Assembly: GCA_964420045.1 (NCBI GenBank) | Contig: CAYQPQ010000015.1 | Coordinates: 1-33,416, forward strand | Length of the DNA: 33,416 nucleotides | Direction of reading: 5' to 3' | DNA from: GCA-016699975 sp964420045 | GTDB taxonomy: Bacteria > Patescibacteriota > Minisyncoccia > Moranbacterales > UBA1568 | In this document: piece by piece, positions 1-8,438 of the stretch | Layout of the letters: each line of letters opens with the position of its first letter | Position numbering within the stretch: position 1 is the stretch's first letter | Program-made: the position numbers and the translations under genes | Notes under the pieces: generated by a model | Told to the model about the DNA's origin: nothing | The model's database searches: none | Seen by the model: the letters and a program-made list of their open reading frames with translations, nothing else

Positions 1-132
1 GTGTAAGACAAGCAAAAAAAGAATTTCTTTCGGAAAAACAGCCTTTTTAGACACATTCTCACAGAAAACTCGAGCATGATGAAGGCTGCGAAGAATCGTA
101 GCCAAACGAAGAACACGAAGCAATGCTCACGC
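1..132. other. Edge region without a recognisable gene
   Basis: This is the stretch downstream of the LCP gene, up to the left window edge. I see no convincing coding frame on either strand and no clear hairpin followed by a T-tract. It contains an A-rich run near positions 15-40 but no structure I can name. Confidence 0.4.
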
Positions 133-1356
133 TTATGGGAGCGACGCAAAGAGTGCGTGTATCTTGTCGTAATTATCGCCCTTCGGAAGCAAAATATATC
201 CGGCGCCTCCGGTATTCTCCGGCGCATAGAGAAGTCCGTTCTCGGAATTGTCCACTACGACATCCTCGGCGAATTTCATATCTTTGTTTTCCATGTACAA
301 ATCAAACAATCGCTTCAGTTCCCACGCCTCAAACGTAGTCTGCACATTGTTGCCAAGACTGTTCAATAAGGCATTGACTTTGCCGAAATCCGAGAGCGTC
401 CCGAGACTCAGAGCCTTCTCCTGAAAGGCTTGCATAACCGCATGTTGGCGTTTCGCACGAGCGAAATCGTTCGAGGTAACCCGAGCCCGAGAATAACAGA
501 GTGCCTGTTCGCCATTCAAGACACTTGCGCCCGCCGGAAGATTAAATACGCCGCCGCATTCGACATCCTTGTTATAGCAAAGCGGGTACGATGCCACGAG
601 CCGCCGCCGTCCGCTTCCCGTCGTCACATACTTGTTCTCGTATTGCTGAGGACTCGTCGGAACCGTAAAGACGAGCGGATCACAAACATGCGGCTCTCGA
701 AATTGCATCGGCTCGGTGAAAGGCTCAGCAAGCGTCACTGACACGCCGCCAACCGCATCGATAGCCTCTTCGAATCCTTTGAAGTTCACTGACACGGCAT
801 ACTGAATCGACTGACCCGTTACATCGGAAAGAATCGTTTTCATCGCTTCAAGCCCTTGCCCGTCGCCTTTCTCTTCGCCGTAGGCATGCACCGCGTTGAT
901 CTTCTGCTTATCCGACGTACCGGGAACGGTGACATAGAGATCACGCGGAATTGAGACAAGCGAGGCGCGAGCCGTATCGCCCTCACCGCTCTTCGGATGG
1001 AAAGACAGCACCATGATCGTATCCGCAAGGAGTCCACCGCCCTCAACACCCTTCCCGCGCATCCCAAGGAGCGAAATATTGATTCGTCCTTCCTCTTCCC
1101 CGGAAAGTTTTTTCTCAATGCCCGGCAAAGAATTCACAATGTTTGAAAGAATATTCCCGTTTGGCGCGATACGACTCACGATCGAATTCGCTTTCCATAC
1201 GAGAACGCCTCCGAGTAACACAACAATGCCAAGTATCCACAGCGATATTTTCACCCAGCGCCGCATCCCCTTTTTCTTTCCACCCGAACCGGAAGACGAC
1301 GATGTCGGTCGGGACGACGAAAACCCGGACGATGTCCCAAAAGAACTCGAGCTCAT
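133..1356 (-). CDS. LytR-CpsA-Psr (LCP) family glycopolymer transferase
   Basis: LCP proteins transfer lipid-linked glycopolymers onto peptidoglycan at the outer face of the membrane. The 407-residue protein has a Ser/Gly-rich cytoplasmic N-terminus, a basic patch (KKKGMRRW), one transmembrane helix at about residues 37-55, and an extracellular LCP domain. Visible LCP hallmarks are DTIMVLS, SIPRD at about residues 134-138, the DAVGGV segment, and the later L-NGEQAL-YSRAR and R-KRQ motifs that include the Arg residues used for pyrophosphate binding in the family. A Cys-containing insertion lies between the GGV and NGEQAL motifs. I chose the ATG at 1356; a TTG at 1374 would add six residues, and neither has a good Shine-Dalgarno. 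It follows a GT4 glycosyltransferase by about 30 bp, so the pair may act in the same surface-polymer pathway. Confidence 0.88.
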   Translation of the reverse strand: MSSSSFGTSSGFSSSRPTSSSSGSGGKKKGMRRWVKISLWILGIVVLLGGVLVWKANSIVSRIAPNGNILSNIVNSLPGIEKKLSGEEEGRINISLLGMRGKGVEGGGLLADTIMVLSFHPKSGEGDTARASLVSIPRDLYVTVPGTSDKQKINAVHAYGEEKGDGQGLEAMKTILSDVTGQSIQYAVSVNFKGFEEAIDAVGGVSVTLAEPFTEPMQFREPHVCDPLVFTVPTSPQQYENKYVTTGSGRRRLVASYPLCYNKDVECGGVFNLPAGASVLNGEQALCYSRARVTSNDFARAKRQHAVMQAFQEKALSLGTLSDFGKVNALLNSLGNNVQTTFEAWELKRLFDLYMENKDMKFAEDVVVDNSENGLLYAPENTGGAGYILLPKGDNYDKIHALFASLP

Positions 1357-1386
1357 AGTGTATGGAGAATACAAGAAGAAATAAAA

Positions 1387-2574
1387 CTACGAAACTGTCT
1401 TTTCATGAAAACATATTTTCTCATAGGTGACAAGAAGGTCTCGAGCGCTCTTCTCCCACGAGAAGTCTCGCGCCCGAACAAGGCCTTTCTCTCGAAGCTT
1501 TTCTCGAACAGACTCGGAAAAACACGCCTCCTGAAGAACTTCGGCAAAGCGATCGCCCTCATCCGGAGCGACAAAGAGTGCGGCGTCGCCACCCGCCTCT
1601 CGGAGCGCGGGAATATCCGAAGCGACGACCGGCACACCCCGACTCATCGCTTCGAGAATCGGTATGCCAAACCCTTCGTAGTACGAAGGGAACACAAAAA
1701 CCATTGCAAGACCCATGAGAATCGGGAGATCCTCTTGATCGATAAATCCCGGAAAAAGAACGTCACTAGCTCTTCCGAGACGAGCAACCGTATCGTCAAT
1801 ATCACTGTCGAAATGGTGTCCCTGTCGATTTCCTACGAGCACCAACTTGATATCGCTCCCTTCGATGTTTCTTTTCCGGAAGCGATCAAACGCTTCGAGA
1901 AGCATCGGGATGTTTTTCCGTGGCTGCAGTGTCCCCACATAAAGAAAGAATCGTTTCGGGAGATGATACTTCTCTCGAGTCGCGTCGATATGTTCTCGGT
2001 CCGATTCTTCACTCCATTCTTCCCCGCGAAAAAATTCCGGCGCGACCGCATTGTATATCACTGTTATCTTTTTCTCCGGCACTGCATAGTACTTTATGAT
2101 CTCTTGTTTTGTAAATTCCGAAGGCGCAATCACACTATCAGCACGACGGAGACTCTGCGGAATAAGTCCTTTCAAAAGCCATCGATCAAATAGCGAAATA
2201 TACTGCGGATATGCCCGAAAGGAAACGTCGTGTATATGCGTCACCACTTTCGTCCGCTTTGGCACAAAGAGCGGCACGATATACTGCGTATGGTACACAT
2301 CAACAACGTGTGTTCGAAGATACCTCGGCAGCCACCATGCATTCCAATCAAACTTATTGCGCGCCGGAAGACAGACGAAACGAGCCGAAAGATGATCCGC
2401 CATACCAAGACGACGTGCCAACTCTCGAAGATCACCGTCCGTGCGCTCATCTATAAACAGGAGATATTCATTCTTCCGGTCTATTTTCAGGAGTTCTCGA
2501 ACCAGATTGAAAAAAACAACCTCATCCCCGGTTCGACGCCTGCCGATGTTTCGGATATCAATGCCAATATTCAT
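1387..2574 (-). CDS. GT4-family glycosyltransferase
   Basis: This 395-residue protein is a retaining glycosyltransferase of the GT-B fold, family GT4, which adds sugars from nucleotide-sugar donors during surface glycan synthesis. The N-terminus MNIGIDIRNIG is the usual first Rossmann strand. The middle segment FFLYVGTLQPRKNI marks the start of the donor-binding domain, and the EGFGIPILEA motif at about residues 299-307 carries the E-x7-E pair of the family. The closing segment GVPVVASDIPALREAGGD is also typical. It sits between mreD (51 bp upstream) and the LCP gene. Its acceptor and sugar cannot be told from sequence. A second GT4 protein lies at 29322-30476 with a similar N-terminus. Confidence 0.9.
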   Translation of the reverse strand: MNIGIDIRNIGRRRTGDEVVFFNLVRELLKIDRKNEYLLFIDERTDGDLRELARRLGMADHLSARFVCLPARNKFDWNAWWLPRYLRTHVVDVYHTQYIVPLFVPKRTKVVTHIHDVSFRAYPQYISLFDRWLLKGLIPQSLRRADSVIAPSEFTKQEIIKYYAVPEKKITVIYNAVAPEFFRGEEWSEESDREHIDATREKYHLPKRFFLYVGTLQPRKNIPMLLEAFDRFRKRNIEGSDIKLVLVGNRQGHHFDSDIDDTVARLGRASDVLFPGFIDQEDLPILMGLAMVFVFPSYYEGFGIPILEAMSRGVPVVASDIPALREAGGDAALFVAPDEGDRFAEVLQEACFSESVREKLREKGLVRARDFSWEKSARDLLVTYEKICFHEKTVS

Positions 2575-2625
2575 GCACTTATTCTAGCGCACACTCACCG
2601 AGAGATAAAGACGAATCACGCTCCC

Positions 2626-3174
2626 CTATCGCCGTCGGCCGACTTTCGTCCGCTCAAAGAGATCCACATACCGTTCAAAAGAGAACGTGATCGGAAGTAC
2701 GATCGCACATACGCCCAGAGAAACCAGGAACGACACAGGAAGCATAGTCCACCGGAGACCCGAGAAAAAGGCAGCGGAAGAAAGTCCGCTTTCAGATATC
2801 AGAGAAAGCGCGAATACCTCAATCAGACGCAACGCCACTTCGAACATCCAAATAAGTCCGCCGAGAAATACGATACGACCGACATGGTACTCAAATAAGA
2901 GTTCCTTTGCCGTCAGACTGAGCAATGCCGCAAGCAAGACAAATTCGATCGAAGCATGACCAAGTCTTCCGAGAACCAGCGCATCAAGGAAGAATCCGGC
3001 GACAATCGCCCATCCCCACGAGAATGAAAATCCACGAAACAGCGTGATCGAAACAACCATAGCAAGAAGAATCGGCGGCGAGACAATCGACGAGAAGAAT
3101 ACCGTATTCGAAAGAGACACTTGAATCAGAGCGCCGCAAAAGAGAAACGCCGCACGAAAAAGTAATGGCTTCAT
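2626..3174 (-). CDS. mreD: MreD-like rod shape-determining membrane protein
   Basis: The 182-residue protein is almost entirely hydrophobic, with about five predicted transmembrane helices, and is the usual length for MreD, an integral membrane component of the elongation machinery. Sequence similarity in MreD is low, so the call rests mainly on length, topology (including the helix-rich FRGFSFSWGWAIVAGFFLDAL segment, which resembles the R-x-G...G-x-x-x-G-x-x-x-D pattern of the family) and position. Its ATG overlaps the mreC stop codon by four bases (ATGA), which implies translational coupling within the mreBCD operon. Confidence 0.8.
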   Translation of the reverse strand: MKPLLFRAAFLFCGALIQVSLSNTVFFSSIVSPPILLAMVVSITLFRGFSFSWGWAIVAGFFLDALVLGRLGHASIEFVLLAALLSLTAKELLFEYHVGRIVFLGGLIWMFEVALRLIEVFALSLISESGLSSAAFFSGLRWTMLPVSFLVSLGVCAIVLPITFSFERYVDLFERTKVGRRR

Positions 3175-3986
3175 GACTTCGCATTTATAACAACAGATAC
3201 AAACCGTATCTGATCAATATGAAGTGGCGAAGCGAGTGTCGCCCGTTGAAAGAGTCGATCGGCTGACGACTCAATAGAAGTGACCGACCCGATCAGCAAT
3301 CCTCGCGGTATATCTCCGCCAAGACCCGAAGTGATCACTTCATCCCCGGAAGCAAGCGTGTCCGACTGCAGCACCAAATCAAGAACCAAGCCCAATCCAT
3401 ATTCCCCGCGAACCACCCCTCTCGCTTCATGCGCTCCGGCAACCGCATTGATAGCGCTTCCCGAATCGGAAATGAGCAGCACGCGCGAAGAAAGCGGCGT
3501 CACTTCGGCCACTCGCCCGATCAGTGTCCCCGCACCCGCAATTACCGCCATGCCCTTCCCAACACCGGAAGACGTGCCCTTATTGATGAGCACCGCCCCT
3601 CCGGATGATGCACTGTCTCGCCCGATAACTTCCGCCGCAATAAGCGAAAACCGATCCCGCGGAGCAAGTTGTATCTCCTGTCGAAGCAACTCATTCTCTC
3701 GCGATTGATCGGCAAGCAAAGCATTCTCCGCTTTCAGATTGGTATTTTCTTCCAACAACTGTTCATTCTCCTGCTTGAGTGTTCCGATAGAGGAGAAAAA
3801 GGAGGCAAGCTGTCCGACATGATACCCGACAAATGCCGTCACATTCTGCAACGGAAAAGCAATCGTTCCAAAAACCGTTCTTGCGGAGAACGCAATAAAC
3901 GGAGAATTCCAGAAGTACACCACGCAACATCCTGCAAGAATGATCGCGAGTTTCCCAAATTTATTACTCCAGAGAACACGAAACAT
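3171..3986 (-). CDS. mreC: Rod shape-determining protein MreC
   Basis: MreC is a bitopic periplasmic-side scaffold that links the MreB filaments to the cell-wall elongation enzymes. The 271-residue product has a short cytoplasmic start (MFRVLWSNK), one transmembrane helix at about residues 11-30, a coiled coil at about residues 68-105 (LKQENEQLLEENTNLKAEN), and then the two beta-barrel MreC domain with the AEVIGRD, GVGKGMAVI, LIGRV and SGLGGDIPRGLLIG segments. I chose the ATG at 3986 because it gives the standard short N-terminus; an upstream extension to 4106 is hydrophobic and unlike MreC. It sits between mreB and mreD and overlaps mreD by four bases. Confidence 0.92.
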   Translation of the reverse strand: MFRVLWSNKFGKLAIILAGCCVVYFWNSPFIAFSARTVFGTIAFPLQNVTAFVGYHVGQLASFFSSIGTLKQENEQLLEENTNLKAENALLADQSRENELLRQEIQLAPRDRFSLIAAEVIGRDSASSGGAVLINKGTSSGVGKGMAVIAGAGTLIGRVAEVTPLSSRVLLISDSGSAINAVAGAHEARGVVRGEYGLGLVLDLVLQSDTLASGDEVITSGLGGDIPRGLLIGSVTSIESSADRLFQRATLASPLHIDQIRFVSVVINAKS

Positions 3987-4156
3987 CTCGAAAGATACAA
4001 AAAGTAAATAATGGAATCTCGGTTGTATGGAAAAGATGCACTGGAAGATGGAAGGAGAGGAAGGCAAGAGAAAAAAAGAAAAGATAGGAACCAGAGAGTG
4101 AAACATTCAAGCGCAACGACCGACAAGCGCGAGATAAACATGTCAATCCGAGATGT

Positions 4157-5266
4157 CTATCGAAGTGGCGTGCCGCGATGATCCTCAACGAGCACTTCCC
4201 GCAAACGTTCCATATCTTCGAGCACCACTCCCGTGCCGCGCACTACGGCCGTCAGCGGATCTTCCATCATGCGAACCGGTATGCCCGTTTGATTGGCAAG
4301 CAAGCGGTCCAGCCCTCGAATGAGACTCCCCCCGCCCGCGAGAATAATCCCCCGCTGAAAAATATCAGACAACAGCTCCGGCGGCGTCTCCTCGATAATT
4401 GTCTTGATATTATTGACGATGATTCGAATAGAATGCGAAAGCGCCTCGCGAATCTGTTCATCAGTCGCTATAATCTCCTTCGGCAAACCACTCACCAAAT
4501 CGCGTCCGCGAATAGAATGTGTCATCGCTTCCCGAAGCGTGTAAGCGCTTCCGATAGCAATCTTCACTTCTTCGGCGGTTTTCTCTCCGATAAGTAAGTT
4601 GAACGCGTCGCGCGCATACCGAACAATATCCTCGTTCATTTCGTCGCCCGCAATGCGAAGACTCCGCGATACCACGACCCCTCCCAGAGAAATAACCGCA
4701 ATCTCGGTTGTTCCGCCGCCAATATCAACCACCATGTTTCCGGATGCTTCAATAACCGGCAGCCGCGCGCCAATCGCCGCCGCCATCGGCTCATCGATAA
4801 GGAACGCTTCGCGCGCACCGGCATTCATCGTCGCCTCAATAACCGCGCGCCGTTCCACCTCCGTCACGCCGGATGGTACGCCCACCAAAACTCGCGGGCG
4901 ACGCAAGAAAGCAAAGCCGCTGTCGTGTATCTTGTTTATAAAAAACCGGAGCATTTGTTGCGTGATTTCGAAATCACTCACCACGCCATCAACCAAAGGG
5001 CGCGTCGCCACGATATGCCCGGGCGTCTTCCCGACCATGCGCTTGGCATCACGCCCGATCGCCAATATTTGCCCCGTCCGTTGATTGACCGCAACCACCG
5101 ACGGCTCATTGATCACGATTCCTTTCCCTCGCACATAGACCAACGTGTTCGCCGTCCCCAGATCAATTCCGATATCCTGTGAAAATCGCCCGAACACCAT
5201 ATCGGACATCTGCTTTCGCCGACGCCGATACCGATCCTTCAAAGAATTCGAAACGTTCGACTCCAT
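4157..5266 (-). CDS. mreB: Actin-like cell shape protein MreB
   Basis: MreB is the ATP-binding actin homologue that orients lateral wall synthesis beneath the membrane. Visible nucleotide-binding motifs are DIGIDLGTANT at about residues 31-41 (phosphate 1), MVVDIGGGTTEIAVI at about 178-190 (phosphate 2) and GIILAGGGSLIRGL at about 312 (adenosine). Length is 369 residues, about 22 more than usual. The extra N-terminus holds a strongly basic run (KDRYRRRRKQ). An ATG at 5200 (MVFGRFSQD) would give the standard 347-residue protein. No candidate start has a good Shine-Dalgarno, so the start is unsettled. It heads the mreB-mreC-mreD cluster, with a 170-bp gap before mreC that shows no gene. Confidence 0.93.
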   Translation of the reverse strand: MESNVSNSLKDRYRRRRKQMSDMVFGRFSQDIGIDLGTANTLVYVRGKGIVINEPSVVAVNQRTGQILAIGRDAKRMVGKTPGHIVATRPLVDGVVSDFEITQQMLRFFINKIHDSGFAFLRRPRVLVGVPSGVTEVERRAVIEATMNAGAREAFLIDEPMAAAIGARLPVIEASGNMVVDIGGGTTEIAVISLGGVVVSRSLRIAGDEMNEDIVRYARDAFNLLIGEKTAEEVKIAIGSAYTLREAMTHSIRGRDLVSGLPKEIIATDEQIREALSHSIRIIVNNIKTIIEETPPELLSDIFQRGIILAGGGSLIRGLDRLLANQTGIPVRMMEDPLTAVVRGTGVVLEDMERLREVLVEDHRGTPLR

Positions 5267-5413
5267 AATGTGCGCAAAAAAATCCCAGACAAGTCTGTCC
5301 TTTATTCACCGTATCAAAAATGCCCCAAAGGAACAAGGTGCTCTGTCTGAGAGAAACACTCTTGCATCCTCTACCTTCAAACATACACAAGGGAATCGCG
5401 TCTCAGACACTTC

Positions 5414-6739
5414 TCACGGCGTGAGACGCTTCACATCGCGAGGGAAGAGGACGGCTTGTTTGATGGTGGGAAGACCCAAGAGCTGTTGGATAGTGCGTTC
5501 CGATCCCCACCCCCAACCGCCATGCGGAGGACACCCGTAACGGAAGGTGTCGAGATAATTGGAGAAGTCTTCCGGATTCATGCTGCGCCGCCTGATGGAC
5601 TCGGTGAGCTTCTGGTAATCATGAATGCGCTGCCCACCCGTCACCAGCTCAAGTCCGCGGAAAAGAAGATCGAAGCTCTCGGTGAATTGCGGGTCCTTGC
5701 TCGGCATTGTGTAGAATGGACGAATTGCGGTCGGATAGTGCGTCAAGAAAACGAAATCCGAACCCGTCTCTTTCTTTACATGCTCGCAAATCATCCGTTC
5801 GCCTTCCGGGTCGATATCGATTTCCCCATTCTCCATTTTCTTGCCATACTCCTTCTCGAGAATCTGCAGCGCCTCCGTAAGTTTCATGCGAGGAATAGGC
5901 ACTCGCTCCGGCACAGTTGCACCCCACTGTTCGAGCTCTTCTTTCCCCTTTTCACCGATTTTTTCGAATACTTCAAAGAGAATACTCTCGAGTTCATTCA
6001 TCACATCACCGACACTCTCGATAAACGCCATTTCGCCATCAAGACTGATGTATTCGTTCACATGTCGCGTCGTAAAATGCGGCTCTGCGCGGAAGACCGG
6101 ACCGATTTCAAACACTCGCTCAAAGACACTCGCGCCGGCCTGCTTGTAGAACTGCGGGCTCTGCGCCAAGAAAGCATCCCGATCAAAATATTTTATCTTG
6201 AAAAAATTCGCCCCGCCTTCCGTGGCTGCATTCACAATTCTCGGCGTCTTCACTTCGAGAAATCCTCGCGACCGAAGCGCCTCGGCATACGACAAGAGGA
6301 GAAGACTGTAGAGTCGGAAAATTCCCTGCGTTTTTCGATTGCGAAGCGAGAACGTGCGATTGTTCAAGAGCGTATCAAGGTGGAGACTCTCGAGCCCGCC
6401 TTCTGCAATTTCAAAAGGTAATGGACTTTCGGGAGAAGAGAGGACATGCAGTTCTTCAACCTCCACTTCAATGCTCCCAGACGTATTCGAGCGCTCCGCA
6501 CCACCCGGCCGAAGTTTCGCCACACCGGTCACCTCGATAATACATTCGTTCCGGCACTCTTTCGACGCAGTATAGGCCGCCTCATGATCCGGAATCACCA
6601 CCAGCTGTACCATGCCGCTTCGGTCCCGCATGTCGAGAAAGAGGATTTTCCCATGGTCGCGACGCATATTGACCCAGCCTTTGAGTCGAACCTTCTCGCC
6701 GATATGACTCGGTGTTTCCGCGATGAGTATTCGTTCCAT
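5414..6739 (-). CDS. aspS: Aspartyl-tRNA synthetase, archaeal/eukaryotic type (possibly non-discriminating)
   Basis: This class II synthetase charges tRNA with aspartate. The 441-residue protein has an N-terminal anticodon-binding OB fold (VRLKGWVNMRRDHGKILFLD), motif 2 at about residue 215 (FRAEPHFTTRHVNEYI) and motif 3 at about 405-415 (GGWGWGSERTI), ending in LFPRDVKRLTP. It lacks the large GAD insertion domain of the roughly 590-residue bacterial AspRS, and its length and closing motif match archaeal AspRS. Together with gatB at 25948 this suggests it may also charge tRNA-Asn, with Asp-tRNA-Asn then amidated; that is inference. The ATG at 6739 is preferred: it lies 10 bp after the receiver gene stop and has AAAGAG eight or so bases upstream. 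Confidence 0.93.
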   Translation of the reverse strand: MERILIAETPSHIGEKVRLKGWVNMRRDHGKILFLDMRDRSGMVQLVVIPDHEAAYTASKECRNECIIEVTGVAKLRPGGAERSNTSGSIEVEVEELHVLSSPESPLPFEIAEGGLESLHLDTLLNNRTFSLRNRKTQGIFRLYSLLLLSYAEALRSRGFLEVKTPRIVNAATEGGANFFKIKYFDRDAFLAQSPQFYKQAGASVFERVFEIGPVFRAEPHFTTRHVNEYISLDGEMAFIESVGDVMNELESILFEVFEKIGEKGKEELEQWGATVPERVPIPRMKLTEALQILEKEYGKKMENGEIDIDPEGERMICEHVKKETGSDFVFLTHYPTAIRPFYTMPSKDPQFTESFDLLFRGLELVTGGQRIHDYQKLTESIRRRSMNPEDFSNYLDTFRYGCPPHGGWGWGSERTIQQLLGLPTIKQAVLFPRDVKRLTP

Positions 6740-6749
6740 ACCAATCTCT

Positions 6750-7235
6750 TTACTGATTAGTCTGCGCGTCTTCGTCTTCTCCAACAGTTGAGGTTTCCGC
6801 GACTGACACATCAACCGTCGCCGTATCTTGATTCACATGCGCATTGCGCTCCTGCGCTTCAAACTGATGAAGAAACCGCGTTACTTCCGCGATAAGTTCC
6901 GACGGCGAGAATTCCGTTTTCGAGATAAACCCGCTCGCGCCAAGCGCCACAGCACGATCTCGATCGTCCTTTTCACTCAAATTGCTGAACATCACAATCT
7001 TGGTATCAAGGTTGTAGCCATTTTTTGGATTACGCAGCGCTTCCAAAATTTCCATGCCGCTCATTTCCGGCAAGACGATATCGAGAAGAACCAGATCAAA
7101 AGATTCCGTCCGTAAAATATCGAGAACCGCCTTCCCCGAAGTCGCGATACGTACCTCAAACCCAGCCGCGGAAAATTTCCGCTGGTAAATCTCTGAGATC
7201 ATCGGATCATCCTCAACCAAGAGTATCCTGGCCAT
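6750..7235 (-). CDS. Stand-alone response regulator receiver protein
   Basis: The 161-residue protein is one CheY-like receiver domain (about residues 1-122) with no DNA-binding output domain. The acidic pocket is seen at E8-D9-D10, the phosphoacceptor is D52 (LVLLDIVLPEMSG), followed by S84 (VMFSN) and the conserved K106 (ISKTE). A disordered acidic tail of about 40 residues (TVDVSVAETSTVGEDEDAQ) closes it. It may act by protein-protein contact. It lies just upstream of aspS (10 bp) and downstream of a GT2 gene. The nearest possible partner is the histidine kinase at 8439-10115, separated by the GT2 gene and tRNA-Arg(CCG); pairing is only a guess. Confidence 0.92.
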   Translation of the reverse strand: MARILLVEDDPMISEIYQRKFSAAGFEVRIATSGKAVLDILRTESFDLVLLDIVLPEMSGMEILEALRNPKNGYNLDTKIVMFSNLSEKDDRDRAVALGASGFISKTEFSPSELIAEVTRFLHQFEAQERNAHVNQDTATVDVSVAETSTVGEDEDAQTNQ

Positions 7236-7364
7236 ATGTGTATTTTCCGGAAAGAAAAATGTTCCGCTTATCTCCTCCGCTCTGCCGACATATTCTCTTT
7301 ACTCTATGTCTCCAAGAGAAAATATGCAAGCCAGGAACCGAAAGTGTATATTCTTACATATCGA

Positions 7365-8153
7365 CTAGCGGCATCGCCACTTCACGGCATACTTCACCCA
7401 CGACCGGATATGTTCGCGCGCCAACCGACTCGTGAAGGGCGCGATAAACCATCGAGCGCGGGCGCTCCCGCGCGCGTGATCATGCACCACCTGCGCATCG
7501 GGACAATACACGACGCGCAGCCCCTCTCGCCAGGCGCGCCGGCACAGATCGATATCTTCGAAATACATAAAGAAACGCTCATCAAACCCCCCGACGCGAC
7601 GATACCAGTTAGCACGAATCAAGAGACACGATCCCATCATCCAATCAACATCGCGCATGTGCTGATGATCAAAGTCCGTCATCAAATAGCGCCCGAGGTG
7701 ATGCGGCGCAAGTCGCCCCAATATCGTCCGGCGAAGAATCGGCGTCCATACCTTCGGGAAGCGCAGACATGAATACTGAAGTGTCCCGTCCGGATTGAGT
7801 AGTTTCGGCCCCGCGATACCGATATCCTCGCGATCTTTCATGATATCAAAAAGCCGGCGAATCGCATCGGGGCGAACCAGCGTGTCGGGATTGAGAATGA
7901 GAAAAAATGACCCCCTCGCCCGTTGCGCGCCAAGGTTATTCCCACTCCCCATGCCGACATTCGTCTCGCTTCGCAGAAATATCACGTCCGGAAACTCATG
8001 ACGGAAATCATCGCCAAAGTCATCCTCCTCGCTGTTGTCGACGATGATAATCTCGTGGGAAATACTCGAGAAATCAGCCTTCTTCAACGAAAAAAGACAC
8101 TTCCGAGTTTTCTCTCGGCTCCGATAATTCACCAAAATGATACTTACATCCAT
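7365..8153 (-). CDS. GT2-family glycosyltransferase
   Basis: This 262-residue protein is an inverting GT-A glycosyltransferase, family GT2, similar to the rhamnosyltransferase-like group that acts on cell-surface glycans. Visible features are MDVSIILVNYRSREKT at the start, IIIVDNSE, the NVGMGSGNN loop, the NPDT metal-binding motif at about residues 85-89, and GGFDERFFMYFEDIDLCRR at about 188-206. The ATG at 8153 gives a normal GT2 start. The frame stays open further upstream, but that extension would run through tRNA-Arg on the opposite strand and is not coding. The sugar and acceptor cannot be told. Confidence 0.9.
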   Translation of the reverse strand: MDVSIILVNYRSREKTRKCLFSLKKADFSSISHEIIIVDNSEEDDFGDDFRHEFPDVIFLRSETNVGMGSGNNLGAQRARGSFFLILNPDTLVRPDAIRRLFDIMKDREDIGIAGPKLLNPDGTLQYSCLRFPKVWTPILRRTILGRLAPHHLGRYLMTDFDHQHMRDVDWMMGSCLLIRANWYRRVGGFDERFFMYFEDIDLCRRAWREGLRVVYCPDAQVVHDHARGSARARWFIAPFTSRLAREHIRSWVKYAVKWRCR

Positions 8154-8206
8154 AGCGTCGCAGTGTCGATACACAACCCAAAAATCGCGCATTTTCCGCA
8201 CCCCTA

Positions 8207-8236
8207 TTGTACAATACCCCCCGAAGAAAGTATACT
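8207..8236 (+). promoter_or_regulatory. Candidate promoter of tRNA-Arg(CCG)
   Basis: A TTGTAC -35 box (8207-8212), an 18-bp spacer and a TATACT -10 box (8231-8236) lie about 45 bp upstream of the tRNA. This matches sigma-70-type promoters moderately well; there is no experimental support. Confidence 0.5.
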
Positions 8237-8279
8237 GTCCGAAGGGTTTCACGCCCTGCAAAGTAGCCCCCGTCATCCC

Positions 8280-8352
8280 GTCTCTGTAGCTCAGTGGATA
8301 GAGCGTCTGGTTCCGGTCCAGAAGGCCGCAGGTCCGATTCCTGCCAGGGACA
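8280..8352 (+). tRNA. tRNA-Arg (anticodon CCG)
   Basis: A complete 73-base cloverleaf can be drawn. The acceptor stem GTCTCTG pairs with CAGGGAC (one T-G wobble), the D stem is GCTC/GAGC, the anticodon stem is TCTGG/CCAGA with loop TTCCGGT, and the T stem is GCAGG/CCTGC. The anticodon CCG at 8313-8315 reads the Arg codon CGG. No CCA is encoded; the discriminator A is followed by CAT. The T loop is TCCGATT, so position 55 is C instead of the near-universal T. A strong terminator follows at 8369-8402. Confidence 0.95.
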
Positions 8353-8368
8353 CATACCGCGAAAATAT

Positions 8369-8402
8369 CAAAACCACCAAACACTTCTTTTTGGTGGTTT
8401 TT
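8369..8402. terminator. Bidirectional intrinsic terminator
   Basis: An 11-bp perfect stem AAACCACCAAA / TTTGGTGGTTT (8371-8381 and 8390-8400) with an 8-base loop is flanked by A residues on the left and T residues on the right. It lies 17 bp after tRNA-Arg(CCG) and 37 bp after the histidine kinase stop codon, which converges from the other strand, so it can serve both. Confidence 0.85.
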
Positions 8403-8438
8403 GTTTACTCAATCTTGTCACCTTAACACTTCTCTCTT

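Noticed and set aside
5278..5302. CAGACTTGTCTG palindrome followed by a T-run in the mreB leader as an attenuator
   Set aside because: The stem is only five base pairs with a two-base loop, too short to be convincing.
8154..8384. N-terminal extension of the GT2 glycosyltransferase
   Set aside because: The extension would be the antisense of tRNA-Arg(CCG); the GT2 fold starts at the ATG at 8153.
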